Assembly (NCBI GenBank): GCA_036272915.1
Contig: DATAXV010000160.1
Span: 34,260-98,259, forward strand
Source: DATAXV01 sp036272915
GTDB taxonomy: Bacteria > Chloroflexota > Dormibacteria > Dormibacterales > Dormibacteraceae
DNA: 64,000 nucleotides
Reading direction: 5' to 3'
The position numbers and the translations under genes were made by a program. Below the pieces are notes generated by a model. The model was given only the letters and a program-made list of their open reading frames with translations. It was not told the DNA's origin and searched no databases. Positions within the stretch are counted from its first letter, which is position 1. The number at the start of each line of letters is the position of its first letter. This document shows positions 9,005-17,300 of the stretch, in pieces.

Positions 9005-10252
9005 TCAGCCGGTGGCGGCGAGATGCTGGTGGACGAATGCGGCGTACGGGTCGTTCGGGTTGACGGTGCCGTCGGGGTTGACGATGAGTCGCATGCAGTC
9101 GTCGGAGGGGTAGCCGGCGTTCCAGACCCACGCCGCGTAGCCGATGCCGTGCTGGTCGAACCACTCGTACATCGGCTGGACGACCAGGGTCGAGCAGTCG
9201 TGGGTCGGGTTCTCGTAGTCCTCTCCGCTCTCGTCCACCATGATCGGCATCGCCCGGTAGCCGTCGCTGCCGGTGAGGATCGGCGTGTACTGCGCGGCGA
9301 AGCAGGAGGGGGTGTTGCAGGGCTGCTGATGCTCGGGGCCGTAGACGTGCGCGTCGGCCACCAGCTGGTGATAGGGATCCTTGGGAAGGTAGGCGGGCAT
9401 CCCCTGGATGTCGTTGGCGAATGAGAGCCCGCCGAGCAGGATCGGCGCCGTCGAGCCGGCGTTTCGAACGGCGTTGACCAGCGTCTGCATCCCGGCCACG
9501 CCGAAGTCGACATCCGCACAGGGCGCCGCGTGGGGTGCCGTGCTGCCCCTCAGCCAGCAGGCCCAGGAGGACACCGTGGGCTCGTTGTAGAGGTCGAACA
9601 TGACGTCCTGGTTCCCCTTGAACGCTCCCGCCACCGACGACCAGAAGGCCGGTGCGTGATCGAGGTCCGCCATCGGGATGTCCATGGTCGACTTGGTCGT
9701 ACCCGGGGCGGCGTTGTGCAGGTCGAGATCAACGTAGATCCCACCCTCGTTCAACAGCGCCACGAACTGCTCGACCGCAGCCTGGTAATTGTGCCCGCTG
9801 TAGGCCGCGGGCATTCCGTTGATGCCCAGCCAGCAGTCCTCGTCGAGGGGGATCCGGACGAAGCGGACGTGCCACGACCGGAGCGCCTGGACCGACGCCT
9901 CCGTGCCCGGCGCGCCGGGGTCGAACACGCCCTGGTCGTTGTAGCAGGCGTACTCGGCGCCGTCGAAGTTGACGCCGACCAGATGGACGGGGTCGTCGCC
10001 GCCGAGGATCTGACTCCCCTTCACCGAGAGCGGCTGGAGGCCGCCGGAGGCGCTCGGCGTCGAGCTGGGGCTCGGGGTCGGGGTGGAGCCCGCGACCTGC
10101 GAGAGGGAGGGCCCGTGCGACCGGTGGCGGTGGACCGCGTAGGCGATGCCGAGGGCGCCGACGAGGAGCACGCCGACCGCGCACACGGCGATCACGCGCG
10201 TCTCGAACCTCACCCGGGACCACCCGGAGAGAGCCTGCCGTATCCGATCCAT
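9005..10252 (-). CDS. Membrane-anchored glycoside hydrolase family 5 (cellulase-like), copy 1
   Basis: The 415-residue protein has one N-terminal transmembrane segment (about residues 21-41), a Ser/Thr/Pro linker (about 50-70) and a GH5 TIM barrel. The catalytic acid lies in DLYNEP and the likely nucleophile in MVDESGED; the conserved HVYGP lies between them. Six or more cysteines suggest disulfides outside the cell. A near-copy follows upstream at 10359-11642. Lying in a polysaccharide locus, it probably trims or releases the polymer, or digests cellulose-like glucan. Confidence 0.9.
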   Translation of the reverse strand: MDRIRQALSGWSRVRFETRVIAVCAVGVLLVGALGIAYAVHRHRSHGPSLSQVAGSTPTPSPSSTPSASGGLQPLSVKGSQILGGDDPVHLVGVNFDGAEYACYNDQGVFDPGAPGTEASVQALRSWHVRFVRIPLDEDCWLGINGMPAAYSGHNYQAAVEQFVALLNEGGIYVDLDLHNAAPGTTKSTMDIPMADLDHAPAFWSSVAGAFKGNQDVMFDLYNEPTVSSWACWLRGSTAPHAAPCADVDFGVAGMQTLVNAVRNAGSTAPILLGGLSFANDIQGMPAYLPKDPYHQLVADAHVYGPEHQQPCNTPSCFAAQYTPILTGSDGYRAMPIMVDESGEDYENPTHDCSTLVVQPMYEWFDQHGIGYAAWVWNAGYPSDDCMRLIVNPDGTVNPNDPYAAFVHQHLAATG

Positions 10253-10358
10253 CCGAAACTCCTGCTCCTTCCCCGCCCCGGGGAACCAGGGTGGATAGTG
10301 ACATGCGCCGCGGTGCGTTCGCGACGGGGAACTCGTCGTCGTGCGCCCTCCGCGGCGG

Positions 10359-11642
10359 TCAGCCCCCCTCCTGCGCCAGGTTCTGCTGGACGAAGGCGGC
10401 GTAGGGGTCGCCCGGATTGAGCTGGCCCCCGGTGGTGTCGACCAGGCGCATGCAGTCGCTGTCCGGGTACGCCGCGTTCCAGACCCAGGAGGCGTAGCCG
10501 ATGCCGTACTGGTTGAGCCACTGGTACATGGGCTTGACCACCGTGGTCGAGCAGTCCGTGGTCGGGTTCTCGTAGTCCTCGCCGCTTTCGTCGACCATGA
10601 TCGGCATCGCCGGGTACTGGCCCTGGCCGTCGAGGACGGGGAGGAACTGCGCGGAGAAGCAGGCCGGGGTGTTGCAGGGCTGATCCCCCGCCGGGCCGTA
10701 GACGTGCGCGTCGGCGACCAGCGCGTGGTCGGGGTCGAAAGGCAGGTTGGCCGGGATCCCGGTGATGTCCGAGGCGAAGTTCATGCCCGAGAGCAGGATC
10801 GGCTGGGTCGTCGCGCCGGCCTGGCGCACCGCGTTGACCAGCGACTGCATACCCGCCACCGCGTAGTCGACGCCGGTGCAGGGCGCCGTGTCCGGGGCCG
10901 GACTGCCGTTCAGCCAGCAGCTCCAGGAGGGGAGCGCGTGGGGCTCGTTGTAGACGTCGAAGACGACGTCGGGGTCGCCCTTCAGGGCGCCGGCGACCGA
11001 TGACCAGAAGGCGGGCGCGTGGTCGAGGTCGGCCATCTGCAGGTCCAGGGTGGACTCGGTGCTCCCGGGCGCCACGTTGTGGAGATCGAGGTCGACGTAG
11101 ATGCCGGCCTGGTTGAGCTCGGTGACGAAGTGCACGACGGCCGCCTGGTACCGAGCGCCGGAGAACGCGGCAGGAACCCCGTTGATGCCCAGCCAGCAGT
11201 CCTCATTGAGCGGCATCCGGACGAACCTCACGTGCCAGGACTGGAGCGCCTGCACCCCGGCCACGGTGTCGGGGGCGCCGGAGTCGAAGATGCCGCGGCC
11301 CTGGAAGCAGGCGTACTCGGTGCCGTCGTAGTTGACGCCGACCAGGTGGGTCGGCTTCCCACCGGCGAGGATCTGGTTGCCCGACACCGAGAGAGGCGGC
11401 AGCCCCCCGGGACCGGGCGCCGGGCTCGGTGTCGAGGTGGGCGTGGCGTCGCGGCCTGGCGAAGGGGTCGGCCGGCGCTCGGCGGCCGGCCGCGGGGTGC
11501 GGGCGCGCTGCGTGCGGTCGTGGAGGGCGAGACCGCCGCCGGCGGCGGCCACCACCACGAGCAGGGCGATGCCGGCGGCGATCAATCGCTGGCGGAGGGT
11601 GCTCTGCGGCAGTCGGGACAGCCACCGTCGTACCCGATCCAT
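10359..11642 (-). CDS. Membrane-anchored glycoside hydrolase family 5, copy 2
   Basis: A paralogue of the downstream hydrolase with the same plan: an anchor at about residues 17-39, a Pro/Thr/Ser-rich linker and a GH5 domain with DVYNEP (acid) and MVDESGED (nucleophile). Many stretches are identical, for example VLVADAHVYGP versus QLVADAHVYGP. I chose the ATG at 11642 because the start MDRVRRWLS then matches MDRIRQALS of copy 1; the frame extends to 11690. About 427 residues. The copies look like a local duplication that has diverged in anchor and linker. Confidence 0.9.
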   Translation of the reverse strand: MDRVRRWLSRLPQSTLRQRLIAAGIALLVVVAAAGGGLALHDRTQRARTPRPAAERRPTPSPGRDATPTSTPSPAPGPGGLPPLSVSGNQILAGGKPTHLVGVNYDGTEYACFQGRGIFDSGAPDTVAGVQALQSWHVRFVRMPLNEDCWLGINGVPAAFSGARYQAAVVHFVTELNQAGIYVDLDLHNVAPGSTESTLDLQMADLDHAPAFWSSVAGALKGDPDVVFDVYNEPHALPSWSCWLNGSPAPDTAPCTGVDYAVAGMQSLVNAVRQAGATTQPILLSGMNFASDITGIPANLPFDPDHALVADAHVYGPAGDQPCNTPACFSAQFLPVLDGQGQYPAMPIMVDESGEDYENPTTDCSTTVVKPMYQWLNQYGIGYASWVWNAAYPDSDCMRLVDTTGGQLNPGDPYAAFVQQNLAQEGG

Positions 11643-11678
11643 GCCGAAGCGCCGCTCCTTCCCCTCCCCTACCGTGAC

Positions 11679-11701
11679 CGCCGGCGGCATCGCCGCCGGC
11701 G
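11679..11701 (-). terminator. GC-rich hairpin after the methyltransferase
   Basis: Arms CGCCGGCGGC and GCCGCCGGCG are perfect complements around a 3-base centre. The hairpin starts 7 bases past the methyltransferase stop on the minus strand. There is no U-tract, as is usual in high-GC genomes. Confidence 0.5.
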
Positions 11702-11708
11702 TTTCGCC

Positions 11709-12383
11709 TCAGGCCGCGGGCCGGGATCCTCCCGCCGTCGGGGCCTTGGCCCGGGTCAGCATCACCGTGCCCATCAGCGACATGGGCTTGCGCTGGCGCA
11801 TCACCGGGAGCCCGGCGGTCTCCAGCATGCGGCGAAGCGTCGCCGGCCGGTGGAATCGATCGGGGTCGTCCTCGTGCGACTTGAGGAGGCGCGGCAGGAT
11901 GCCCAGCCGCATCCGCCCCCGGCGGCTCTTGTAGCCGTCGGCGAGGATGAAGATTCCGCCGGGGGCGAGCACGCGCGCCACCTGGCGAAGGCCCTCCTCC
12001 TGGTCGTCCCAGTGATGGAAGGAGCTCGTGCTCACGACAAGCTCGAACTCGCCCGCCTCGAAGGGCAGCGACCCCGCGCCCGCCTCGATGAAGCGGACCT
12101 GGTCGACGCCCTCCGCCTTGCGCTGAGCGGTGGCGATCATGCCCTGGGCAGGATCGACGCCGAAGAGCTCGGCACGGGGAAAGGTGTGGCCGAGGCGTAG
12201 CAGCAGCTCGCCGGTCCCGCTGCCCACGTCGAGCACGCGGGTGGGCCGGACGCCGCTGCGCAGAACCTCCCGGACCACCTGGCGGTGGACCCGCCCGAAG
12301 AGCAGCTTGCGCGACCAGTGCTGGTCGTAGCTGGCCGCCCAGGCGTCGAAGGGCCTGACGTCCCTGGCGATGGAGGCGCTCAC
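11709..12383 (-). CDS. Class I SAM-dependent methyltransferase
   Basis: The 224-residue protein shows the SAM-binding motif VLDVGSGTGELLLRLG near residue 48, followed by FGVDPAQGM and the post-motif STSSFHHWDD. This resembles the UbiE/COQ5-like methyltransferase_11 group. The start is a GTG that overlaps the stop of the upstream oxidoreductase by four bases (GTGA); longer in-frame extensions run antisense-like through that gene and are rejected. Co-translation with a flavin oxidoreductase points to joint modification of a small molecule or sugar; the substrate is unknown. Confidence 0.87.
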   Translation of the reverse strand: MSASIARDVRPFDAWAASYDQHWSRKLLFGRVHRQVVREVLRSGVRPTRVLDVGSGTGELLLRLGHTFPRAELFGVDPAQGMIATAQRKAEGVDQVRFIEAGAGSLPFEAGEFELVVSTSSFHHWDDQEEGLRQVARVLAPGGIFILADGYKSRRGRMRLGILPRLLKSHEDDPDRFHRPATLRRMLETAGLPVMRQRKPMSLMGTVMLTRAKAPTAGGSRPAA

Positions 12384-13561
12384 TGGATCCGCCGTGCCGC
12401 GGCGCCCTTGGCGACGGCGCGGGCTGAGACCGCCGCACCGGCGACGAACCGGAAGAGCGATCCGAAGGTGCCCGTCGCCAGCGCGCCGGCGAAGTGCAGG
12501 CCCGGCAGCGAGGACTCGAAGTGGGGGTTCAGCTTGGGGGTCCCCTCCCTGGCCTCGATCCGGGCATGGACCTCGGCGCTCAGGTAGGAGACGGCGCGCA
12601 GCTGAGGCCGGAAGCCGGTGGCGAGGATGAGGTGGTCGACCTGCCGGGCGCTGCCGTCCGAGAGCTGCAGCCGCAGGCCCCCGTCGGTCGGCTTGGCCTC
12701 GACGATCGCCGTGCCCAGGCTCTTGGGGACGATGTCCTCGACCCGCTCCCTCAACCAGTAGGCGCCGGCCGGGTGGATCGCCTTGCGGTCCAGCTTCCTC
12801 CGCTGGGCGAGCGGCACGCGGCTGTAGAGGAGCGGCTTGGCGATCAGCCAGCTCAGACCCAGGGGCCCGACGTCGGAGGGCGCGTACAGCGTCTTCTTGA
12901 AGACGCCCTGGTTCCAGAACTTGTGGTGGATCCAACTGATCCCGCCGGCGCGGACGATGAGCTCGGTCTCGGCGCCCAGCTCGTGGAGCAGGGCGGCGGT
13001 CTCGAGACCGCTCTGGCCGGCACCCACCACCGCCACCCGCTTCCCGGCGAAGACGGAGAGGTCGTGATGCTCGACGGAGTGGCTGGCGAGCTCGCGGGGG
13101 AGGTCGGCGGCGAAGTCGGGTATGGTGCCGAAGCTGCGCACTCCGGAGGCGACGACGACGCGCCCCGTCACCAGCTCCCTGCCGTCGGACAGCGACAGCC
13201 GGTAGGCGCCGCCCTCCTCGACGTCGAGGCTCACGACCCGGGTCGGGTCGACCTCGGGAACGGTCTGCTTCTGGAACCAGAGGCAGTACTCGATGAACAG
13301 ATCGATGGGGATGGGGCCTGCCGGCCTGCCCCCTCGCGTCGCCAGATAGCGATCGAGGGTGAATTGGCTGCCCGGATGGCTGAGGCTCGAGGCGATGCCC
13401 CACGGCGACTTGAGGAACATGCCGATCGGCATGTACTGGCGCCAGCTTTCCATCGCGTCGCCGAAGATCACGTAGGGCGTGCCCTGAGCGCCCAGATGGG
13501 CGGCTACCGAGAGCCCGTACGGACCGGCGCCGATCACAACAACTCGGTCGGTGTCAGTCAT
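12380..13561 (-). CDS. FAD/NAD(P)-dependent oxidoreductase (flavin monooxygenase-like)
   Basis: The 393-residue protein has an N-terminal FAD-binding motif VVVIGAGPYGLSVAAHLGA (residues 7-25), a second nucleotide motif VAVVGAGQSGLETAALL for NADPH, and the ATGFRPQL segment typical of N-hydroxylating and Baeyer-Villiger-type flavin monooxygenases. The ATG at 13561 gives a compact start; the open frame continues far upstream only because the antisense of the ATP-grasp gene lacks stops. It is divergent from that ATP-grasp gene and coupled to the methyltransferase. Confidence 0.88.
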   Translation of the reverse strand: MTDTDRVVVIGAGPYGLSVAAHLGAQGTPYVIFGDAMESWRQYMPIGMFLKSPWGIASSLSHPGSQFTLDRYLATRGGRPAGPIPIDLFIEYCLWFQKQTVPEVDPTRVVSLDVEEGGAYRLSLSDGRELVTGRVVVASGVRSFGTIPDFAADLPRELASHSVEHHDLSVFAGKRVAVVGAGQSGLETAALLHELGAETELIVRAGGISWIHHKFWNQGVFKKTLYAPSDVGPLGLSWLIAKPLLYSRVPLAQRRKLDRKAIHPAGAYWLRERVEDIVPKSLGTAIVEAKPTDGGLRLQLSDGSARQVDHLILATGFRPQLRAVSYLSAEVHARIEAREGTPKLNPHFESSLPGLHFAGALATGTFGSLFRFVAGAAVSARAVAKGAAARRIQ

Positions 13562-13709
13562 GTACCAGTTTTTTCTCCAGAACCGACTATGGAGGAGAGC
13601 CAGTGGAGCGGCCATGGGCCGATCGACCCCATCCGGCGGGACAGCACGGCCGATCTTGGGCCCCCCGCCCACCCCGTCACGCCAGCAGCCCAGTGGTCCC
13701 GAGGTCGAT

Positions 13710-13723
13710 GGGACTCGAGTCCC
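13710..13723. promoter_or_regulatory. Perfect 14-bp palindrome GGGACTCGAGTCCC
   Basis: It lies in the divergent intergenic region, about 94 bases before the ATP-grasp start. A related GGGAC-N4-GTCCC sequence sits at 39880-39893 before the acyltransferase/GT2 operon. It is a candidate operator of a dimeric regulator. Confidence 0.45.
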
Positions 13724-13733
13724 CTTCGAGCCT

Positions 13734-13773
13734 GGGAAGGGCTCGACCGCAGGGACGCGCAATGCCCATTTCC
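13734..13773 (+). promoter_or_regulatory. Bipartite GGGAA-(30)-GCCCATTTCC element before the ATP-grasp operon
   Basis: GCCCATTTCC at 13764 lies 43 bases before the GTG start; GGGAA is exactly 30 bases upstream of it. The sequence GCCCATTTCC recurs identically at 41957. This copy has GGGAA instead of GGGAC at the first half-site. Confidence 0.5.
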
Positions 13774-13816
13774 ATCGGTTCCGGGCCACCCGTAGCCTGA
13801 CGCTGGATCGAACACG

Positions 13817-15049
13817 GTGATTGTTCAACAAGACGACGTGGGCGAGAGTCCGCAGAGCCAGACCCCACGCATCGGGAGGGATGCCGGGACACCGGGAGCC
13901 GTGGTCATCGGTGGTGACTACCTCGGCCTCGGCATCGTGCGCAGCCTCGGCCGCCACGGCATCCCCGTATGCGTGATCGACGACGAGCGCAACATCGCGC
14001 GCTGGTCGCGCTACACGACGCATCGCGTGCGCGTCGTCAATCTGCGCGATCCAGAGCGGGCGATTGATGCGCTCATGGAGACCGGCCGCCGGCTGGAGCT
14101 GGACGGCTGGGTCCTGTACCCGACCCGCGACGAGACGGTGGCCGCGCTCTCCAGCCACCGGGACCAGCTGTCCACGATCTTCCGCGTCCCCGTCCCCGAA
14201 TGGGACGTCGTCCGCTGGGCGTGGGACAAGGAGAACACGTACGAGCTGGCCGCCTCGGTGGGCGTGCCGACCCCGCGCACCTGGTATCCGGAGAAGGAGA
14301 GCGACCTGGATCAGATCGACGCCGACCCGCCCTACGCCCTCAAGCCGGGGGTCAAGGAGCGGTTCTTCTACGCCACCGGGGCCAAGGCCTGGCGCGCCGA
14401 CGACCGCGCCCAGCTGCTCGACCTCTTCCGTCAGGCCACGGCCGTCGCCGGGCCTGGCGAGATCATGGTGCAGGAGCTGATCCCCGGCGGGGGCGATCAG
14501 CAGGTCGCCTACAACGCCTACTGTCGCGAGGGCCGGCCCGTGGCCAGTCTCACCGTGCAGCGCCGCCGCCAGCATCCGCCGCAGTTCGGCCGGGCCAGCA
14601 CCTACGTCGAGACGGTGGAGCTGCCCGAGCTCGAGGCCCAGTCCGCCCGCCTGCTCGCCGAGATAGGCTACGAGGGGCTGGTCGAGCTGGAGTACAAGCG
14701 TGACCCGCGCGACGGCGTCTGCAAGCTCCTCGACTTCAACGCCAGGGCCTGGGGCTACCACTCGATCGCCCAGAAGGCCGGCGTCGACTTCCCCTATCTC
14801 CTCTACGCCGATCAGATCGGCCGGACGGTCGAGCCCGGTCACGCCCGCGCCGGTGTGCGCTGGGTCCGCCTGGTCACCGACACGCCGACCGCACTCCTGC
14901 AACTGGCCCGCCGCGAGCTCCGCCTGCGTGATTATCTGGCGTCGCTGCGAAGGGTGAACACCGAAGCCGTCTTCAGCCGGGACGATCCACTGCCCTTCAT
15001 GGCCGAGATCGCCCTACTTCCCTACCTGATGGTGGTGAGGGGGTTCTGA
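13817..15049 (+). CDS. ATP-grasp domain protein, copy 1
   Basis: The 410-residue protein starts with a nucleotide-fold segment (AVVIGGDYLGLGIVRSLGRHG, about residues 28-48, only partly quoted) and continues into an ATP-grasp fold with lysines in YALKPGVKERF, the conserved EYKRDPRDG region and the metal-binding LLDFNARAWG. It resembles CarB-like ATP-grasp ligases that join a carboxylate to an amine or thiol. GTG start. It is followed two bases later by a phosphatidylserine-decarboxylase-like gene and then by a second ATP-grasp of equal length. The acceptor is unknown; a modification of a lipid or sugar carboxylate is plausible. Confidence 0.85.
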   Translation: MIVQQDDVGESPQSQTPRIGRDAGTPGAVVIGGDYLGLGIVRSLGRHGIPVCVIDDERNIARWSRYTTHRVRVVNLRDPERAIDALMETGRRLELDGWVLYPTRDETVAALSSHRDQLSTIFRVPVPEWDVVRWAWDKENTYELAASVGVPTPRTWYPEKESDLDQIDADPPYALKPGVKERFFYATGAKAWRADDRAQLLDLFRQATAVAGPGEIMVQELIPGGGDQQVAYNAYCREGRPVASLTVQRRRQHPPQFGRASTYVETVELPELEAQSARLLAEIGYEGLVELEYKRDPRDGVCKLLDFNARAWGYHSIAQKAGVDFPYLLYADQIGRTVEPGHARAGVRWVRLVTDTPTALLQLARRELRLRDYLASLRRVNTEAVFSRDDPLPFMAEIALLPYLMVVRGF

Positions 15050-15051
15050 GC

Positions 15052-15918
15052 ATGCTCGCCGTGGTTGCGGCCCTGCCGCTTTCCATCGTCATCAGCCTCT
15101 TCCTGGGCCTGCCGCTGGCCTGGAAGTGGCAGCTCGGCGTGGCTCGGGCCGCCATCGCCCTGGTCGCGATCGCCGTGATCGTGTCCGCCGCCCTGACCCT
15201 GGCGATCCGGCCGGGTCCGGCCGGTGGCGTCCTCATCGGCCTGGTCGGGGCGGCCGTGAGCCTGGCGGCCTGCGCCCTCTTCGTCGTCTATCGCTTCTAC
15301 CGCGATCCCCGGCGCACCGCGCCCGAGGGCCCGGGCCTGATCGTCAGCCCCGCCGACGGCCTCGTCATCTACGTGCAGAGGTCGGAGGGCGGGGAGTTGC
15401 CGGTGGCCGCCAAGCACGGCAAGCGCTACACGCTCCAGGAGCTGACCCGGACCCCGCTGCACGAGCAGGAGGCGACCGTGGTCGGCATCGCCATGAGCTT
15501 CCTGGACGTCCACATCAATCGCTTCCCGATCGCCGGGAAGGTGGCCGTCCAGAAGCACTTCGCAGGCGCCTTCGGCTCCCTCCGCCACAAGGACATGGTC
15601 TACCTCAACGAGCGGGCGACCACCCTGATCGAGGACGGCGGGCTGCAGATCGCGGTGGTGCAGATCGCGTCCCGTCTGGTCCGCCAGATCGTCTCCTTCG
15701 TCCGCGAGGGCGAGGTCGGCGGGCGGGGCCAGCGGCTGGGCGTGATCAGGCTGGGGTCACAGGTCGATCTGGTGCTGCCGGCGCGGGAGGACCTCTCCGT
15801 TTGCGTGAGGGTGGGTGAACGAGTCCGCGCCGGTGAATCGATCGTGGCCCGCGTCGGCGCCGCGATCGAGGCCCCCCAGGCCGACCGCGCGGAGCCGGCA
15901 CCCGCCGCGAGGCCATGA
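15052..15918 (+). CDS. Phosphatidylserine decarboxylase-like proenzyme with membrane domain
   Basis: The 288-residue protein has about three N-terminal transmembrane helices (residues 4-24, 30-52, 58-80) and a C-terminal Psd domain. The domain keeps the catalytic Asp in SPADGLV, the His in DVHINRFP and the self-processing serine in RLGSQVD, where most enzymes have LGST or FGST. An intact serine suggests it can still form a pyruvoyl cofactor and decarboxylate an amino-acid head group. It sits two bases after one ATP-grasp gene and overlaps the next by four bases, so the three are one translational unit. It may be a dedicated enzyme of that pathway and not the housekeeping Psd. Confidence 0.82.
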   Translation: MLAVVAALPLSIVISLFLGLPLAWKWQLGVARAAIALVAIAVIVSAALTLAIRPGPAGGVLIGLVGAAVSLAACALFVVYRFYRDPRRTAPEGPGLIVSPADGLVIYVQRSEGGELPVAAKHGKRYTLQELTRTPLHEQEATVVGIAMSFLDVHINRFPIAGKVAVQKHFAGAFGSLRHKDMVYLNERATTLIEDGGLQIAVVQIASRLVRQIVSFVREGEVGGRGQRLGVIRLGSQVDLVLPAREDLSVCVRVGERVRAGESIVARVGAAIEAPQADRAEPAPAARP

Positions 15919-17147
15919 GCGAGGGGCGCCCCGGAGCGCTGGTCCTGGGAAGCGACTTCCGCGGCCTGGCCGCGGTCCGAGCTCTGGGACGCAAGGGGAT
16001 CCCCTCCTTCGTCGTCTGCAACGACCCCCGCTCGGCCTGGTACTCGCGCTACAGCGTCGGTCGCGAGCGCTGGGCCGGCAAGCTGCACGGCGACGACTTC
16101 CGCGACTACCTGCTCGAGCTCGCCGACCGCCGCGGCCTTCGCGGCTGGGTGCTCTACGCCCTCCAGGACGAGACGGTCGAGACCGTCGCCGAGAACGCGG
16201 GCGTCCTCGGCGACGTCTACCGGCTGACGACGCCGGGCTGGGACTCCGCCCGCAGGGCGCTGGACAAGCACCTGATGAACGAGCTGGCCGACCTGGTCGG
16301 GATCCCCTATCCGAAGACCTGGTACCCGAAGGGGGCCCAGGACCTGACCTGGCTCAACCTGACCTACCCGGTCCTGGTGAAGCCGACGATGTCGACCTGG
16401 CTCCAGCATTCGATGCGACGCAAGGCGCTGTGGGCGCACGACTTCGCCGAGCTTCGCGAGAGCTACCGGACCCTGGCCGCGCTGGTCCCGCCCGAGGAGA
16501 TCGTGGTCCAGGAGGCGATCGCCGGCGATGGCCATACCCAGGTCTCGGCGGCGGTCTTCTGCCGCGACGGCGAGGTCCTTGGCGGCATGACCGCCCGGCG
16601 CACGCGCCAGTACCCCATCGACCTCGGGCTCAGCAGCTGCTACGTCGAGGCCATGCCCGTGCCCGGCCTGATCGAACTGGCCTCGAGCCTGGTCGAGGAG
16701 CTCGGCCTGAGCGGCGTCGCCGAGGTGGAGTTCAAGCAGGACGAGCGCGACGGGCGCTACAAGCTGCTCGACATCAACGTGCGGCTGTGGGGCTGGCACG
16801 GCCTCTGCGTCCCCTGCGGCATGGACTTCACGAGCCTCCTCTACCAGCAGGCGATGGGACAGGACGTGAAGCCGGCCGGCCCGGTCTACGGCTGGCGCTG
16901 GCGGCGGATGCTGACCGATCTGCCCGCGGCGCTGCAGGAGATGCGAGCCGGGATCACCACCCCGTGGGGGTATCTCGCCTCCTTCGCCAGGGGGCGCACG
17001 GTGCCGTCGGTGTTCGCCGCCGACGATCCGCTCCCGGGTGTCGCCGACATCGCCGTCGCCGTGCGCAGAGCGTCGAAACGCACTCTCAACAGGCGCTGCC
17101 GAGCGGCCACCGGACACGCGCCGCTGCTGCCCGACCGCTCCGGCTGA
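15915..17147 (+). CDS. ATP-grasp domain protein, copy 2
   Basis: Another 410-residue ATP-grasp protein, clearly related to copy 1: the N-terminal ALVLGSDFRGLAAVRALGRKG, a kinked PVLVKPTM lysine strand, VEFKQDERDG and LLDINVRLWG correspond to the same positions. Both also share a C-terminal DDPLP motif. The ATG overlaps the Psd-like stop (ATGA). The duplicated ligases probably add two related groups, or act on two positions of the same substrate, around the decarboxylase step; this is inference from order only. Confidence 0.85.
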   Translation: MSEGRPGALVLGSDFRGLAAVRALGRKGIPSFVVCNDPRSAWYSRYSVGRERWAGKLHGDDFRDYLLELADRRGLRGWVLYALQDETVETVAENAGVLGDVYRLTTPGWDSARRALDKHLMNELADLVGIPYPKTWYPKGAQDLTWLNLTYPVLVKPTMSTWLQHSMRRKALWAHDFAELRESYRTLAALVPPEEIVVQEAIAGDGHTQVSAAVFCRDGEVLGGMTARRTRQYPIDLGLSSCYVEAMPVPGLIELASSLVEELGLSGVAEVEFKQDERDGRYKLLDINVRLWGWHGLCVPCGMDFTSLLYQQAMGQDVKPAGPVYGWRWRRMLTDLPAALQEMRAGITTPWGYLASFARGRTVPSVFAADDPLPGVADIAVAVRRASKRTLNRRCRAATGHAPLLPDRSG

Positions 17148-17202
17148 GGCGTTACGCACGGGCCGCGCCCAGGACGCCCAGGACCCGGGTCATATCCGAA
17201 CC

Positions 17203-17239
17203 GGGACACCTCACTGCGGCTGTGCTGGGACTCCCATGG
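17203..17239 (+). promoter_or_regulatory. Bipartite GGGAC-(29)-TCCCAT element before the CpsD/Wzz operon
   Basis: GGGACACC at 17203 is followed 29 bases later by TCCCATGG at 17232, 61 bases before the ATG of the CpsD-like gene. It matches the spacing rule seen before the other polysaccharide units. Confidence 0.45.
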
Positions 17240-17300
17240 TCGACCTTCCGGACCGTTCCTAAGCTACGGAGAGTGATGCGAGACGCCAGGAGCGACCCTG

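Noticed and set aside
9005..11642. Tandem GH5 copies read as a possible mobile-element duplication
   Set aside because: No inverted or direct terminal repeats, transposase or target duplications; simple tandem duplication is enough.
12384..13403. N-terminal extension of the methyltransferase to 564 codons
   Set aside because: The extension overlaps the oxidoreductase in another frame; the GTG overlapping its stop codon is the natural start.
13562..14902. N-terminal extension of the flavin oxidoreductase to 840 codons
   Set aside because: The extra part is the antisense of the ATP-grasp gene and lacks a domain; the FAD motif begins right after the ATG at 13561.
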